36,448 bases of DNA, from assembly GCA_023544525.1 (NCBI GenBank), contig JAMJFU010000014.1, forward strand, positions 1 to 36,448, read 5' to 3'. A model generated the notes under the pieces. The model did no database searches, was not told the origin of the DNA, and was given only the letters and a program-made list of their open reading frames with translations. A program made the translations under genes and the position numbers. Each line of letters opens with the position of its first letter. Positions within the stretch are counted from its first letter, which is position 1. Shown piece after piece: positions 9,368 through 17,809 of this stretch. The DNA is from Anaerolineae bacterium (GTDB lineage Bacteria > Chloroflexota > Anaerolineae > JAAYZQ01).

Positions 9368-10099
9368 TCAATCGAGGTCGTGATAGGGGTAGACAGCAGC
9401 CTCCTGGGCCGCTTCTCGTATCTCTGGATCGGAAGAGTAGACGCCGCGGCGCTCGGGGGGGATCAGGGCGGCGATGTGCTCCATGATCCTGTCTCCTATC
9501 ACTTCCAACTCCTGGCGCAATGCCAGGCCCCTGGCCTGCGACTCAAATGGTCCAAAGGGCTGACCGATACGGATGGTCACCTTGGCCCGCCGGCCCTGGC
9601 TCAGACGGGGGAATAGATCCACCATGCCATCCAGGCCGATCGGCAGCAGCCGCACGCCCGTGTGGACGGCGACATAGGCGGTGCCAGGCCGGGCCGGTCG
9701 CAGAACCTGGGCCCAGGAGCCTCCCTCGGGAAAGATGCCCAGCACACCATCCTGGGAGAGCACCGCCTTGGCGGCCCGCATGGCGCTGAGAGAGGGGGAG
9801 CCGCGGCGCACGGTATAGATACCCCATACCTTTGGTAACCAGCCCACCAGCCACGGGGCATCGGGCATCTGAAAGCCACCAAAGAAATCCAGAGGCCAGG
9901 GCGTGGCCCGGATCACTGCCGCCGGATCCGCAAAGTTGAAGTGATTGGCCACGACGATCAGGGGACCATGTGCTGGCAGGTTCTCCTTGCCAATGATCTC
10001 CAGATCGCTCAGGATGCCAAATCCGAGGCGGATAAGTTGGCGCAGCACAAACCGGATCGGCCGCCGGCGCGGATACTGGAACTTCTCTGTACCCTTCAC
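9368..10099 (-). CDS. 1-acyl-sn-glycerol-3-phosphate acyltransferase (PlsC/LPLAT family)
   Basis: VVANHFNFADPA (NHxxxxD-type motif) and GVLGIFPEGGSWA (FPEG motif). Confidence 0.85.
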   Translation of the reverse strand: MKGTEKFQYPRRRPIRFVLRQLIRLGFGILSDLEIIGKENLPAHGPLIVVANHFNFADPAAVIRATPWPLDFFGGFQMPDAPWLVGWLPKVWGIYTVRRGSPSLSAMRAAKAVLSQDGVLGIFPEGGSWAQVLRPARPGTAYVAVHTGVRLLPIGLDGMVDLFPRLSQGRRAKVTIRIGQPFGPFESQARGLALRQELEVIGDRIMEHIAALIPPERRGVYSSDPEIREAAQEAAVYPYHDLD

Positions 10100-10627
10100 A
10101 GCACAAGTATAAGGTCAAACGTCGTTTTTGCCAAATCGCAACCGGATGGCCCAAGGTGATCCAGGGCCAGCAGGGCAGAACACCGCAGGCCAGGCTGGGA
10201 GGCCCGAGCGGCCAGTCCCCAACTCCGGGCTGAGGCATCCGGGCAAAACTATGAAATTTATCAGATTAACCTGTTTCGATCAATATCAAGGGATTCTTGA
10301 CATATTGTGAATGCTGAGGATGTAACCTGTTCCCTGGCCCTAAAGCAACATGCACCAGCGCGGCACGATGCCAAAGAGGCGTCTTTTCGAGCACTTTCCA
10401 TAAGGTTTTCGACTGGTCAGCTCCTGGCAGTGATTTGTATTGTTATTTGTGATTTATGCTCGATTATATGCCCTTCAATGGGCTGTTTCCGGCAGTGTCC
10501 AGGAGTAACTTTACATAGTGCGATCGGCCCCTCTTGGAGTCTTGCGCCAGTTACTACAACATGGCACGCATCCTCAACACCTGGGCCGATCCTGAATTCC
10601 GCTCGTTTCGACCATTTTCTGGTCAAT

Positions 10628-10682
10628 TTGACATATCATTTCGAATGCTAGTATTGACAGCCAACCTCCCTCCTGGTACAAT
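10628..10682 (+). promoter_or_regulatory. Tandem sigma70-type promoters: TTGACA-N17-TACAAT (10654-10682) and TTGACA (10628) with TGCTAGTAT extended -10 (10646-10654)
   Basis: Hexamers read directly. The 15-bp inverted repeat GACCA-TTTTC-TGGTC at 10610-10624 lies just upstream. Confidence 0.65.
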
Positions 10683-10689
10683 ACCCTGG

Positions 10690-12696
10690 ATGATGTTGGA
10701 GTCGCGGATTGTGAGATCGTCTATCGTACTCATCACCCTGTTTTCTATCCTTGTCTCCTGCCCTGCCATCCCCGCGCGTGCGAGCGAGGATGCAGCGCAC
10801 TATGCCGGCTGGGCCCTGGAGGCCTATCCAGACCTGTCGGGCGACGACATGCTGGCCATGGTCCAACGCCTGGCCAGCCATGGAGCCAACGTCGCGTGGA
10901 TTGGCCATAACAACCCCGGCGTCGTCGACCCGGACAAGGTGGAGCCGGGGCTATCCTATGCCGTCTACGAGGCCTACCTGGACGCTGCGGATCCGCGCCA
11001 TGAGGCGGCGGCTGCCGTGATCGCTGCCCAACACCGGATGCTGGCCGCCTGCCGCAGGGTGGGCATCCGCGCCGTGTTGCCCGTAGGCTACCAGATCCAG
11101 ATGGGCCAGCGTTGGAACGAGGCCCACCCCGGTCACCTGCGGCTGGATGCCCAGGGCCGGCCACTGGACATCTATGGCGGTGGCGTCAGTGCCTCCTTCT
11201 ATTCACCCCTCTACCGCCGGGATATCGAGGCCTACTATCGCTGGCTGGACGCCGAATTCGTGGTGCCGTACCGTGATGTCATCCTGATGCTGAACCTGGC
11301 CGATGAACCCCTGGGCGGGGACTATTCGGCGCAGGCCGAGGCAGCGTTCCGGGCGCAAACAGGCTTTGGCTTCGAACAGGCAGGCGATGACCCCTCCCGC
11401 CAGCGCCTGGTCGGGCGATTCCAGTCGCGCTACGTGGTCGAGTACGCGATCTATAGCGCCAGGCTATGGGCGTCCATCCGGCCTGGCCTGCCCGTGACCA
11501 TGTCCTTTGATGGGGCGCAGGCGCGCCAGACATGGACCATGCCCGATGTGGAAGCCCTGTTCCGGGACACGCCCTCGAACTTTGTCGTCACCTTCGATGC
11601 CTATCCCCGCGATGGCCTGCCCCATGTCGCCCTCAGTGACGGCGACCTCGCCGGCCTGTACCTATTGGGCCGCTCCCTGGGGCTCTATTCGGCTCGCTAT
11701 GACCGGCCGCTGTGGCTGTGGGCGGCGGCCAACAGTTGGGGCCTGAGCCAGGCCAGCCCCGATCCCGGCACCGTATCTGATGCTGTGGCCAACGGTCTGT
11801 ACCTGGCCCTGCTGGTCCGCCAGGCTGCTGGGGATGCCGGTCCAGGCGCGGCGAGCCATCTGCAGGGCATCGTCTATTGGAACTATAACGTGAAGGAGCA
11901 AGGCCTCTACAACGACACCCATAGCACAGCCTACGACGTCGAGACCATGTTTGCCCGGGTATCGGAAGCCCTGCCGAGGCTGCGACAGCTCATGGGCGCT
12001 CCCCCGGCTCATCCTGACGTGCTGATCTTGGCGCCCCCTGCCCGCGCCCACCAAGAGATCGGAGCCCAACGGGCAGCGGTGCTGCTCGAGGTGCAGCCCT
12101 ACCAGCGACTGGCGATCCTGGCCAAAGAGGGGCTGGATGCGGCGGTTGTCTCTTCCCTGGAGGGCTGGTCCCTGGCAGGGCTGCGGGCGGTGGTCGTGCT
12201 CTCGCCCGCTGCAGGCTACCTACCGGCTTCTGACCTGGCGCGCTTGCGCGCGTTTCTGGATGGCGGCGGCAAGGTCGTGGCTTCGCCGGACGTGGGCGCG
12301 GCGCTGCGCGAGCTCGACGCTGCACCGGCAGAACTGGCCTACGGTGGCTTGGTGGTGCGACACGGCAACCTGTACGTTGCCCAGCAGGGCATTGCCGTGC
12401 TATTTGAGGACAGGCGCCACGACGTGCTGGCAGCTTTCTGGCAAGACTGCCTGGGCCTGAACGCGGTCCAGCCCGGATACCGGTTGGTTACCAGTCGCTA
12501 CGCCCTCTACTATCACATCGGGTCCGGGCCGGTGACCATAGAGGTCGACCTGCCCTATGAGGCCTATGGCTACCGCTACGACGACGAGGGGCGGGCTGTC
12601 GAACGCCTCCACGGTTCGCGCCTGACCGTCACGTTGGCGCGTCGCGAGTACATTCTCTTGAGGCGCGACCCCTGGGCCTGGCCCTGGCTCGTCTAG
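10690..12696 (+). CDS. Secreted divergent glycoside-hydrolase-like (TIM-barrel, GH42/GH5-like) protein
   Basis: Signal peptide VRSSIVLITLFSILVSCPAIPARASED; barrel-like segments (RAVLPVGYQIQMGQRWNEAHPGHLRLDAQGRPLD; VILMLNLADEPLGGDYS); then a Rossmann-like DUF4350/GH42-trimerisation-like segment (LAGLRAVVVLSPAAGYLPASDLARLRAFLDGGGKVVASPD) and a C-terminal beta-rich segment. Start 10690 (ATG) or 10711 (GTG after GGAG). Confidence 0.55.
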   Translation: MMLESRIVRSSIVLITLFSILVSCPAIPARASEDAAHYAGWALEAYPDLSGDDMLAMVQRLASHGANVAWIGHNNPGVVDPDKVEPGLSYAVYEAYLDAADPRHEAAAAVIAAQHRMLAACRRVGIRAVLPVGYQIQMGQRWNEAHPGHLRLDAQGRPLDIYGGGVSASFYSPLYRRDIEAYYRWLDAEFVVPYRDVILMLNLADEPLGGDYSAQAEAAFRAQTGFGFEQAGDDPSRQRLVGRFQSRYVVEYAIYSARLWASIRPGLPVTMSFDGAQARQTWTMPDVEALFRDTPSNFVVTFDAYPRDGLPHVALSDGDLAGLYLLGRSLGLYSARYDRPLWLWAAANSWGLSQASPDPGTVSDAVANGLYLALLVRQAAGDAGPGAASHLQGIVYWNYNVKEQGLYNDTHSTAYDVETMFARVSEALPRLRQLMGAPPAHPDVLILAPPARAHQEIGAQRAAVLLEVQPYQRLAILAKEGLDAAVVSSLEGWSLAGLRAVVVLSPAAGYLPASDLARLRAFLDGGGKVVASPDVGAALRELDAAPAELAYGGLVVRHGNLYVAQQGIAVLFEDRRHDVLAAFWQDCLGLNAVQPGYRLVTSRYALYYHIGSGPVTIEVDLPYEAYGYRYDDEGRAVERLHGSRLTVTLARREYILLRRDPWAWPWLV

Positions 12697-12727
12697 TCAG
12701 ATACCTGCCTGGGCCGGGGCGGTCTCC

Positions 12728-13009
12728 TCAGCGGGATGCCAACTGGTCCACGTAGGCAAAGAGCGCCGGCACACCGCCTGTGTGCCAGAACAGGACCCGC
12801 TCGTCGAGGCCGATCTGTCGCTGCCGGATCATGCCCATCAAGCCAGCCATCGCCTTGCCCGTGTAGACGGGGTCGAGCAGGATGCCCTCCGTCCTGGCCA
12901 GGAGGCGGAGCGCTTCTTCCTCCGCGTCAGTCAGGACTGCATACCCTGCCCCCAGGTAGTCATCGTTGATGTGGCTGTCCCCGGGCCCGAGCTCCATGTC
13001 CAATCTCAT
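12728..13009 (-). pseudogene. C-terminal remnant of D-cysteine desulfhydrase / ACC-deaminase-like PLP enzyme (93 aa)
   Basis: [77 protein letters not shown] matches only the C-terminal part of this family. The PLP-lysine and N-terminal regions are absent and not found upstream to 13295. Confidence 0.8.
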
Positions 13010-13044
13010 TCTTTTCCCTCCTTCGCATTTATTGGGAGCTTTGT

Positions 13045-13078
13045 ATAGTACTATATTCCTACTTTACAGGAATCGTAA
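13045..13078 (-). promoter_or_regulatory. Putative promoter TTACGA-N17-TATAGT for the 93-aa ORF, overlapping a 12-bp palindrome TATAGTACTATA
   Basis: Read on the minus strand; followed by a short leader and AAGGAGGG 6 nt before ATG at 13009. Confidence 0.5.
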
Positions 13079-13091
13079 GATATGATACAAT
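13063..13091 (+). promoter_or_regulatory. Putative divergent promoter TTTACA-N17-TACAAT
   Basis: TTTACA 13063-13068, 17-nt spacer, TACAAT 13086-13091. Confidence 0.5.
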
Positions 13092-13170
13092 ACTGGTGGC
13101 AGACATGGGGAACTGGTGCCCTCTGCCAGTGGCGGGGAGTCGAAGCATCATTGCAGCAGGTTGATTCATT

Positions 13171-13260
13171 CATCGCAGCTCACGGTAGCTTCGTCGACCT
13201 ACATCGCAGACTCGTAGCCGTTCGTCGTTCTTTCGTTGACCTACGTCGCAGCACGCATCG
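13171..13260. repeat. Degenerate short tandem repeat, about 32-42 bp period
   Basis: CATCGCAGCTCACGGTAGCTTCGTCGACCTA | CATCGCAGACTCGTAGCCGTTCGTCGTTCTTTCGTTGACCTA | CGTCGCAGCACGCATCG. The 20-mers at 13190 and 13232 share 18/20 positions. Confidence 0.7.
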
Positions 13261-13294
13261 TACAAGGCAGCTTCCCGCCTGGGGCTTTCTCACT

Positions 13295-13777
13295 CTACGT
13301 GCCCCGCAGCCGCATCCGCAAGCGGAGAACCGGCTCGGGACAAGCGGGGTGAGAAAGTCCGTTTTTATGGGCCTGCTGGGCAAAGCCCAGCCGCTGGTAA
13401 AAATCCACGACGGCTGGCTGGTCCTGCCGGACCCCGATCTCCAGTTCGGCCAATCCCCTGGCCTCCGCGTCGGCCTGCAGTGCTGCGATCAACTGCCTGG
13501 CCAGACCCTGCCGCCGAAATCCAGCGGCTACGACCAGGCTGCCAATCTCGCCGGTCTCGCCCCATGCGGTCAACTGCGCATTGCCCACCACCTCTCCGTC
13601 GACCTCGGCCACGAGGCGGGTGATCCAGCTCTCCCGGGCTGGGTGAAGGCACCACCTGTCATAGTACTGCACCTCCTCCAACGGCGCGCCGGGATAACAA
13701 TGGCGCTGCAACGCCTCAGCGTCACCTTCGCGGAGATGGCGGATGGTGGCTGTGCTTGAATCGTCTGTCTTGTCCAT
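13295..13777 (-). CDS. GNAT family N-acetyltransferase
   Basis: ATIRHLREGDAEAL...GEIGSLVVAAGFRRQGLARQLIAALQADAEARGLAELEIGVRQDQPAVVDFYQRLGFAQQ: acetyl-CoA-binding RRQGLA motif and FYQRLGF. Confidence 0.88.
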   Translation of the reverse strand: MDKTDDSSTATIRHLREGDAEALQRHCYPGAPLEEVQYYDRWCLHPARESWITRLVAEVDGEVVGNAQLTAWGETGEIGSLVVAAGFRRQGLARQLIAALQADAEARGLAELEIGVRQDQPAVVDFYQRLGFAQQAHKNGLSHPACPEPVLRLRMRLRGT

Positions 13778-13884
13778 GAGCGATCATCAACTGGCCCAGG
13801 TTTTCATCTGGCTCAGAGGATGATTCTCCCGGGCACGTACATTCTAGCACAACGCCCCAGTCTATGCAATGGCGCCCGGCAATC

Positions 13885-14045
13885 GCCGTAGGGCAATTGC
13901 ATTTGAATTGGATTCGAGGTGCGATGCACCTTCTGCCCCGATGCGAGGGCTGCTATGAAGGGCAATCGTTCTCTCGTGGCATTGCTTGGCCAAGGATCGG
14001 AGGTGCATTGCACCTATCTTGAGTCAAATGCAATCACCCTGTGGC
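13885..14045. mobile_element. MITE-like element with imperfect terminal inverted repeats, non-coding
   Basis: Left arm 13885-13932 GCCGTAGGGCAATTGCATTTGAATTGGATTCGAGGTGCGATGCACCTT versus reverse complement of 13999-14045 GCCACAGGGTGATTGCATTTGACTCAAGATAGGTGCAATGCACCTCC. Each arm carries AGGTGC-N3-GCACCT. Similarity may extend outward to about 13872/14060. Confidence 0.72.
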
Positions 14046-14058
14046 CTGGATAGCCGGC

Positions 14059-14087
14059 TTGCTTGCTCTGTCATTCTACAGTATAAT
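14059..14087 (+). promoter_or_regulatory. Putative promoter TTGCTT-N17-TATAAT for the acyl-CoA synthetase operon
   Basis: TTGCTT 14059-14064, TATAAT 14082-14087; directly abuts the MITE-like right arm. Confidence 0.55.
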
Positions 14088-14255
14088 TCCCTTGGCAACC
14101 CTGTACCGCCATCTGTCTCACTACAAAGATGCGCCAGATGTCCCCTCCCTGGCAGAGGGATTGGCATCTCTTGTGAAGGCCTCAGCTCAGGGACAGGGCT
14201 TTTCGCAATGATGGCCGGCCCTGCCGGCAAAGACCCAACAAGGAGGGAGAAAGCC

Positions 14256-15992
14256 ATGGTCGAGTTTGCCAAGAAGCACGGCGTGCCCCAATGTACGCTG
14301 GAGAACTATGAGCAGGATTTTGCTGACCGGCACCTATTACATGGTGTCGTCGCCAAGTGGGCCAGGGAAAAGCCGGGGGCCCTGGCCATCATCAATGCAG
14401 ATACCAAGCAAGAGATCACCTGGCAGCAATTCGACAGGGCCACGACCGCCCTGGCCATGCAGCTCCTCCAGATGGGCTTTCGCCATGGCGACTTTTTCGC
14501 CACCTCGCTGCCCTACCTGACAGAGCACGTCTACCTGGAGTACGCCTGCTTCAAGATCGGCGTCATCCATGTCCCATTGGACCTGCGCCTGAAAGGCCCC
14601 GAGGTCATCCGCAGCCTGAGCCTGGTCCAGGCCAAAGGCTACGCGTTCCTGGGCCAGACGCCCGTCGCCGACTTTCGCGACCTGGGCCGGGCGGTGATGG
14701 CCCATTGCCCGTTCGTCGAGCACTTTGTGCAGTTTTCGCCGCCGGAGGAGACGATCGAAGGCGCCAAGAACGCCTTTGTGCTCTCGGCCCAGGCCCAGTC
14801 CCTGGCCCAGGAGGCAGCCAAGGATCCCGCCAACTCTGAGGTCTTGGCCTCCTATGCAGGGGCGACTGCCAAGGTCGACGAGCATGATGGAGCGCAGGTC
14901 ATCTTTACCACCGGCTCCACCGGATACCCCAAGCCGGCGCTGCTCTCCCACCGCAACATCACCTGCCAGAACATGTGTCTCGGCGCGGCCTTTGGCATCG
15001 AAGAAGAGACGCGTATGCTGGTCAACCTCCCACCCTCCCACGTGGGAGGTCAGGCCGAGCAGCTTATGACGGCCTTGTTCTACGGGGGCACGGTCGTGTT
15101 GCTCCACATCTTTGACCCGGCCAAGTCCTTGCAGGCCATCGAGGACTATGGTGTGACCATGCTGGGCCAGATCCCGGCCATGTTCAACCTGGAGTGGCGC
15201 CTGCCAAACTACGACGAATACGACCTCTCCAGCTTGAAGCTGGCCATATGCGCTGGACAGCAGGTACCCAGGCAACTGGTCGAGCGGGTAGCCACCATGG
15301 CACCCCGCTACCCCACTGGCCTGGGCCTGACAGAAACCGCCGGCTTCTGCACCTATACCGCCCTCGATGCCTCCGTGGACGACCTGGTGACCAGCATCGG
15401 CTACGATATGCCGGTCTATCCGCTGTCGATCCGCCAGCCGATGAAGGAGGATGGCAGCGCCGGTGATCGGTTGCCCGATGGTGAGAGCGGTCACATCTGT
15501 TTTAAGGGCCCACAGACCTTCCTCGGCTATGTGAACGATCCAGAGTCCACGGCCCGGGCCCTCTCGAAGGAGGGATGGCTATACACCGGCGACCTGGGTT
15601 ACAGGGATGAGAAGGGCCTGCATTTCGCCGGGCGGGCAAAGTGGGTCATCAAACCCAAGGGGTACCTGGTCTACCCCGCCCAGGTGGAGGATCACCTCTG
15701 CGAGCTGCGTGACAAGGTGGCCACCGCCGGTGTCGTGGGGATGGACCACGGTGTTTGGGTGGAGGCGGTCGTCGCCTTTGTCGAGAAAAAGCCCGGGGTA
15801 GAGCTGGCGTTGGAGGAGCTCGAGGCCCATGCCGAAGGCATTGCCTCCTACATGCGTCCCTTGCATTACATCGTCCTCGAGCCCGGGCAGCTGCCCCTCA
15901 ACCGCGTGGCCAAGACCGACTATGTGCGGCTGCACGAGATGGCCAAGGAAGAGATCGCCCGGCTCCGTGCCGAGGGGGGCTGGGATCGCTAG
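14256..15992 (+). CDS. AMP-binding acyl-CoA synthetase / long-chain fatty acid-CoA ligase-like
   Basis: VIFTTGSTGYPKPALLSHRNI (AMP-binding signature), GLTETAGFCTYTA, GWLYTGDLGYRDEKG, PLNRVAKTDYVRL. Strong RBS AGGAGGGAG before ATG 14256; the upstream extension to 13986 runs through the MITE-like element and is unlikely. Confidence 0.92.
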   Translation: MVEFAKKHGVPQCTLENYEQDFADRHLLHGVVAKWAREKPGALAIINADTKQEITWQQFDRATTALAMQLLQMGFRHGDFFATSLPYLTEHVYLEYACFKIGVIHVPLDLRLKGPEVIRSLSLVQAKGYAFLGQTPVADFRDLGRAVMAHCPFVEHFVQFSPPEETIEGAKNAFVLSAQAQSLAQEAAKDPANSEVLASYAGATAKVDEHDGAQVIFTTGSTGYPKPALLSHRNITCQNMCLGAAFGIEEETRMLVNLPPSHVGGQAEQLMTALFYGGTVVLLHIFDPAKSLQAIEDYGVTMLGQIPAMFNLEWRLPNYDEYDLSSLKLAICAGQQVPRQLVERVATMAPRYPTGLGLTETAGFCTYTALDASVDDLVTSIGYDMPVYPLSIRQPMKEDGSAGDRLPDGESGHICFKGPQTFLGYVNDPESTARALSKEGWLYTGDLGYRDEKGLHFAGRAKWVIKPKGYLVYPAQVEDHLCELRDKVATAGVVGMDHGVWVEAVVAFVEKKPGVELALEELEAHAEGIASYMRPLHYIVLEPGQLPLNRVAKTDYVRLHEMAKEEIARLRAEGGWDR

Positions 15993-16017
15993 CCACCCGC
16001 TGGAAAGGGGCACTGAC

Positions 16018-16776
16018 ATGGACGCGATCCTGCTGGAAACGGAAGGCCCGGTCGCCTGGGTATGGCTGAACCAGCCACGGCGCCTGAACAGCATCGACCA
16101 GGTGACGCTGGCTGAATTGGCGCAGGCCTTTGACCTGTTGGGCAAGGACGATGCGGTGCGGGCCATCGTCATCGCGGCCCGCGGGCCGGTGTTCAGTGCC
16201 GGATTTGACGTAGGATGGATGGTGGGCCTGACCGAGGCGACCGTTGTGGAGGAGCTTGGCGGCGTCGAAGCCGTGTACGATACCATCGAGAACTGTGCCA
16301 AGCCGGTCATCGCCGCAGTGCAGGGTGCAGCCATGGGCGGCGGCTTGCTGCTGGCTATGGTCGCCGACCTGAGGTTGGCTTCGGAGCAGGCCAGCTTTGG
16401 CGCACCGGAGGTCAAGATCGGCATCTTTCCCAACCTGCGCCTGGTGCCACGCCTGGAACGGCTCGTCGGCCTGGGCGCCGCCAAGCAGATCGTGCTCACA
16501 GGAGAACGGGTGCACGCCACCGACGCGCTGCGCATCGGCCTGGTCGAGCAGGTGTGGCCGGCGGAGGAGCTTCACCCTGCGGCCCGGGCTTTGGCCGATC
16601 ACCTGGCCGGATTGCCGCCGCACGCAGTGCGATCGGCCAAGGCGGCCTTTGCAGCCGTTGGCCGGCCCGATTTCGCCGGATGGGAGCGCGCCGAGTTTGC
16701 AGCCTGCTGGGCCCGGCCCGAGCGCGGTGCGGCGATGCAGGCCTTCTTACAGTCCCGCAAGGGAAGCAGGCGCTGA
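16018..16776 (+). CDS. Enoyl-CoA hydratase/isomerase family protein
   Basis: MDAILLETEGPVAWVWLNQPRRLNSIDQVTLAEL, VIAARGPVFSAGFDVGWM, CAKPVIAAVQGAAMGGGLLLAMVADLRLASEQASFGAPEVKIGIFPN: crotonase-fold motifs. Confidence 0.93.
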   Translation: MDAILLETEGPVAWVWLNQPRRLNSIDQVTLAELAQAFDLLGKDDAVRAIVIAARGPVFSAGFDVGWMVGLTEATVVEELGGVEAVYDTIENCAKPVIAAVQGAAMGGGLLLAMVADLRLASEQASFGAPEVKIGIFPNLRLVPRLERLVGLGAAKQIVLTGERVHATDALRIGLVEQVWPAEELHPAARALADHLAGLPPHAVRSAKAAFAAVGRPDFAGWERAEFAACWARPERGAAMQAFLQSRKGSRR

Positions 16777-16784
16777 GGTTTCCA

Positions 16785-17762
16785 TCAGATCCGCTGGCCC
16801 CCGTAGACGCCCAAGATCTGCTGTGCGTGGTCGCGCACGCTCTCACGCAGAGGGCGCGGCGCCAGGACCTCCACGGCGCCGCCAAAGCCGAGGATGCGCC
16901 TGCGCGCTTCTTCGAGGGACTCAAAGACCAGCGAGATCTCCATCCATCCCTCCCCATCGGCTTGCGAGGTTCCGGCGGCTTGGTACGTGATCTCCTCGCC
17001 GAACAGGTGCCGCAGCCAGGGGATCAGGTCGGGGTTGACGCGCAAGGTGACGGGATAGCGCGGCCGGTCCCCCTCAACCTCCAGGCACCAGGTTCGCCAG
17101 AAGGCGGCCAGGTCGAATCCGGCGGGATACTCGAAGGGTTCCTCCAGGATATCGGCTGCCAGCACCTGTGAGACCCGGTAGGCGTGGATGTGCCCTCGAC
17201 GGGCGCAGACCAGGTACCAGGTGCTGGCTTTCGCCACCAGGCCGTACGGCTCGACTACCCAGCATGCCTGGGTCTCAAATGGCAACTGGTAGCGCATGTG
17301 GACCCTGCGCTCCTGCCAGAGCGCCCGGTGCAGGGTCTGCAGGAGCGGGACCGGCTCCCTCGATTCGAACCAGCCGGCGGAGTCCAGATGGATGCGCTGC
17401 CGGGCACGGGCCTCGTCGGGCCGGCGGCTGGTGGGCAGCGAAGCCGCCAGTTTGAAAAGCGCGGCCCGTAACTCTCCATCCATGCCGAGTTCCGCCAGGG
17501 GCGCCGGGATGCTGAGCATGAACAGCGCGCGCACCTCGTCCTGGGTCAAGCCGGTAAGCGTTGTGCGATAGCTGTCCAGCAGGGCACAGCCGCCCCCAGG
17601 TCCCCGCTCGGCATAGACCGGCACGCCGGCAGCGCTCAGGGCGTCCAGGTCGCGGTAGATGGTCCGTACCGACACCTCCAATTCGTCTGCCAGGTCGTGG
17701 GCCGTCATCTGTCCCCGGGACTGCAGGAGCATCAACATCGACAGGAGCCTATCTGCGCGCAT
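16785..17762 (-). CDS. YafY-type HTH/WYL-domain transcriptional regulator
   Basis: MRADRLLSMLMLLQSRGQMTAHDLADELEVSVRTIYRDLDALSAAGVPVYAERGPGGGCALLDSYRTTLTGLT plus WYL-like WVVEPYGLVAKASTWYLVCAR. Confidence 0.93.
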   Translation of the reverse strand: MRADRLLSMLMLLQSRGQMTAHDLADELEVSVRTIYRDLDALSAAGVPVYAERGPGGGCALLDSYRTTLTGLTQDEVRALFMLSIPAPLAELGMDGELRAALFKLAASLPTSRRPDEARARQRIHLDSAGWFESREPVPLLQTLHRALWQERRVHMRYQLPFETQACWVVEPYGLVAKASTWYLVCARRGHIHAYRVSQVLAADILEEPFEYPAGFDLAAFWRTWCLEVEGDRPRYPVTLRVNPDLIPWLRHLFGEEITYQAAGTSQADGEGWMEISLVFESLEEARRRILGFGGAVEVLAPRPLRESVRDHAQQILGVYGGQRI

Positions 17763-17809
17763 GACCTTCTCCGGAAGGATCCAGTTTCCTGCAGTTTACC
17801 ACAAATTCC

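Noticed and set aside
10307-10651. 114-aa ORF in the AT-rich intergenic region
   Set aside because: No RBS or coding character by eye; it overlaps the promoter cluster of the downstream gene.
13171-13260. Possible CRISPR array
   Set aside because: Only 2-3 degenerate copies, no constant spacer length or exact repeats, no cas genes.
13082-13759. 225-aa plus-strand ORF across the tandem repeat and GNAT gene
   Set aside because: Most of it is antisense to a convincing GNAT acetyltransferase; no RBS before the ATG.
13986-14255. N-terminal extension of the acyl-CoA synthetase ORF
   Set aside because: Runs through the MITE-like arm and the TATAAT promoter; a strong RBS sits before ATG 14256.
14337-15494. 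385-aa minus-strand ORF opposite the acyl-CoA synthetase
   Set aside because: Antisense shadow of a well-supported gene.
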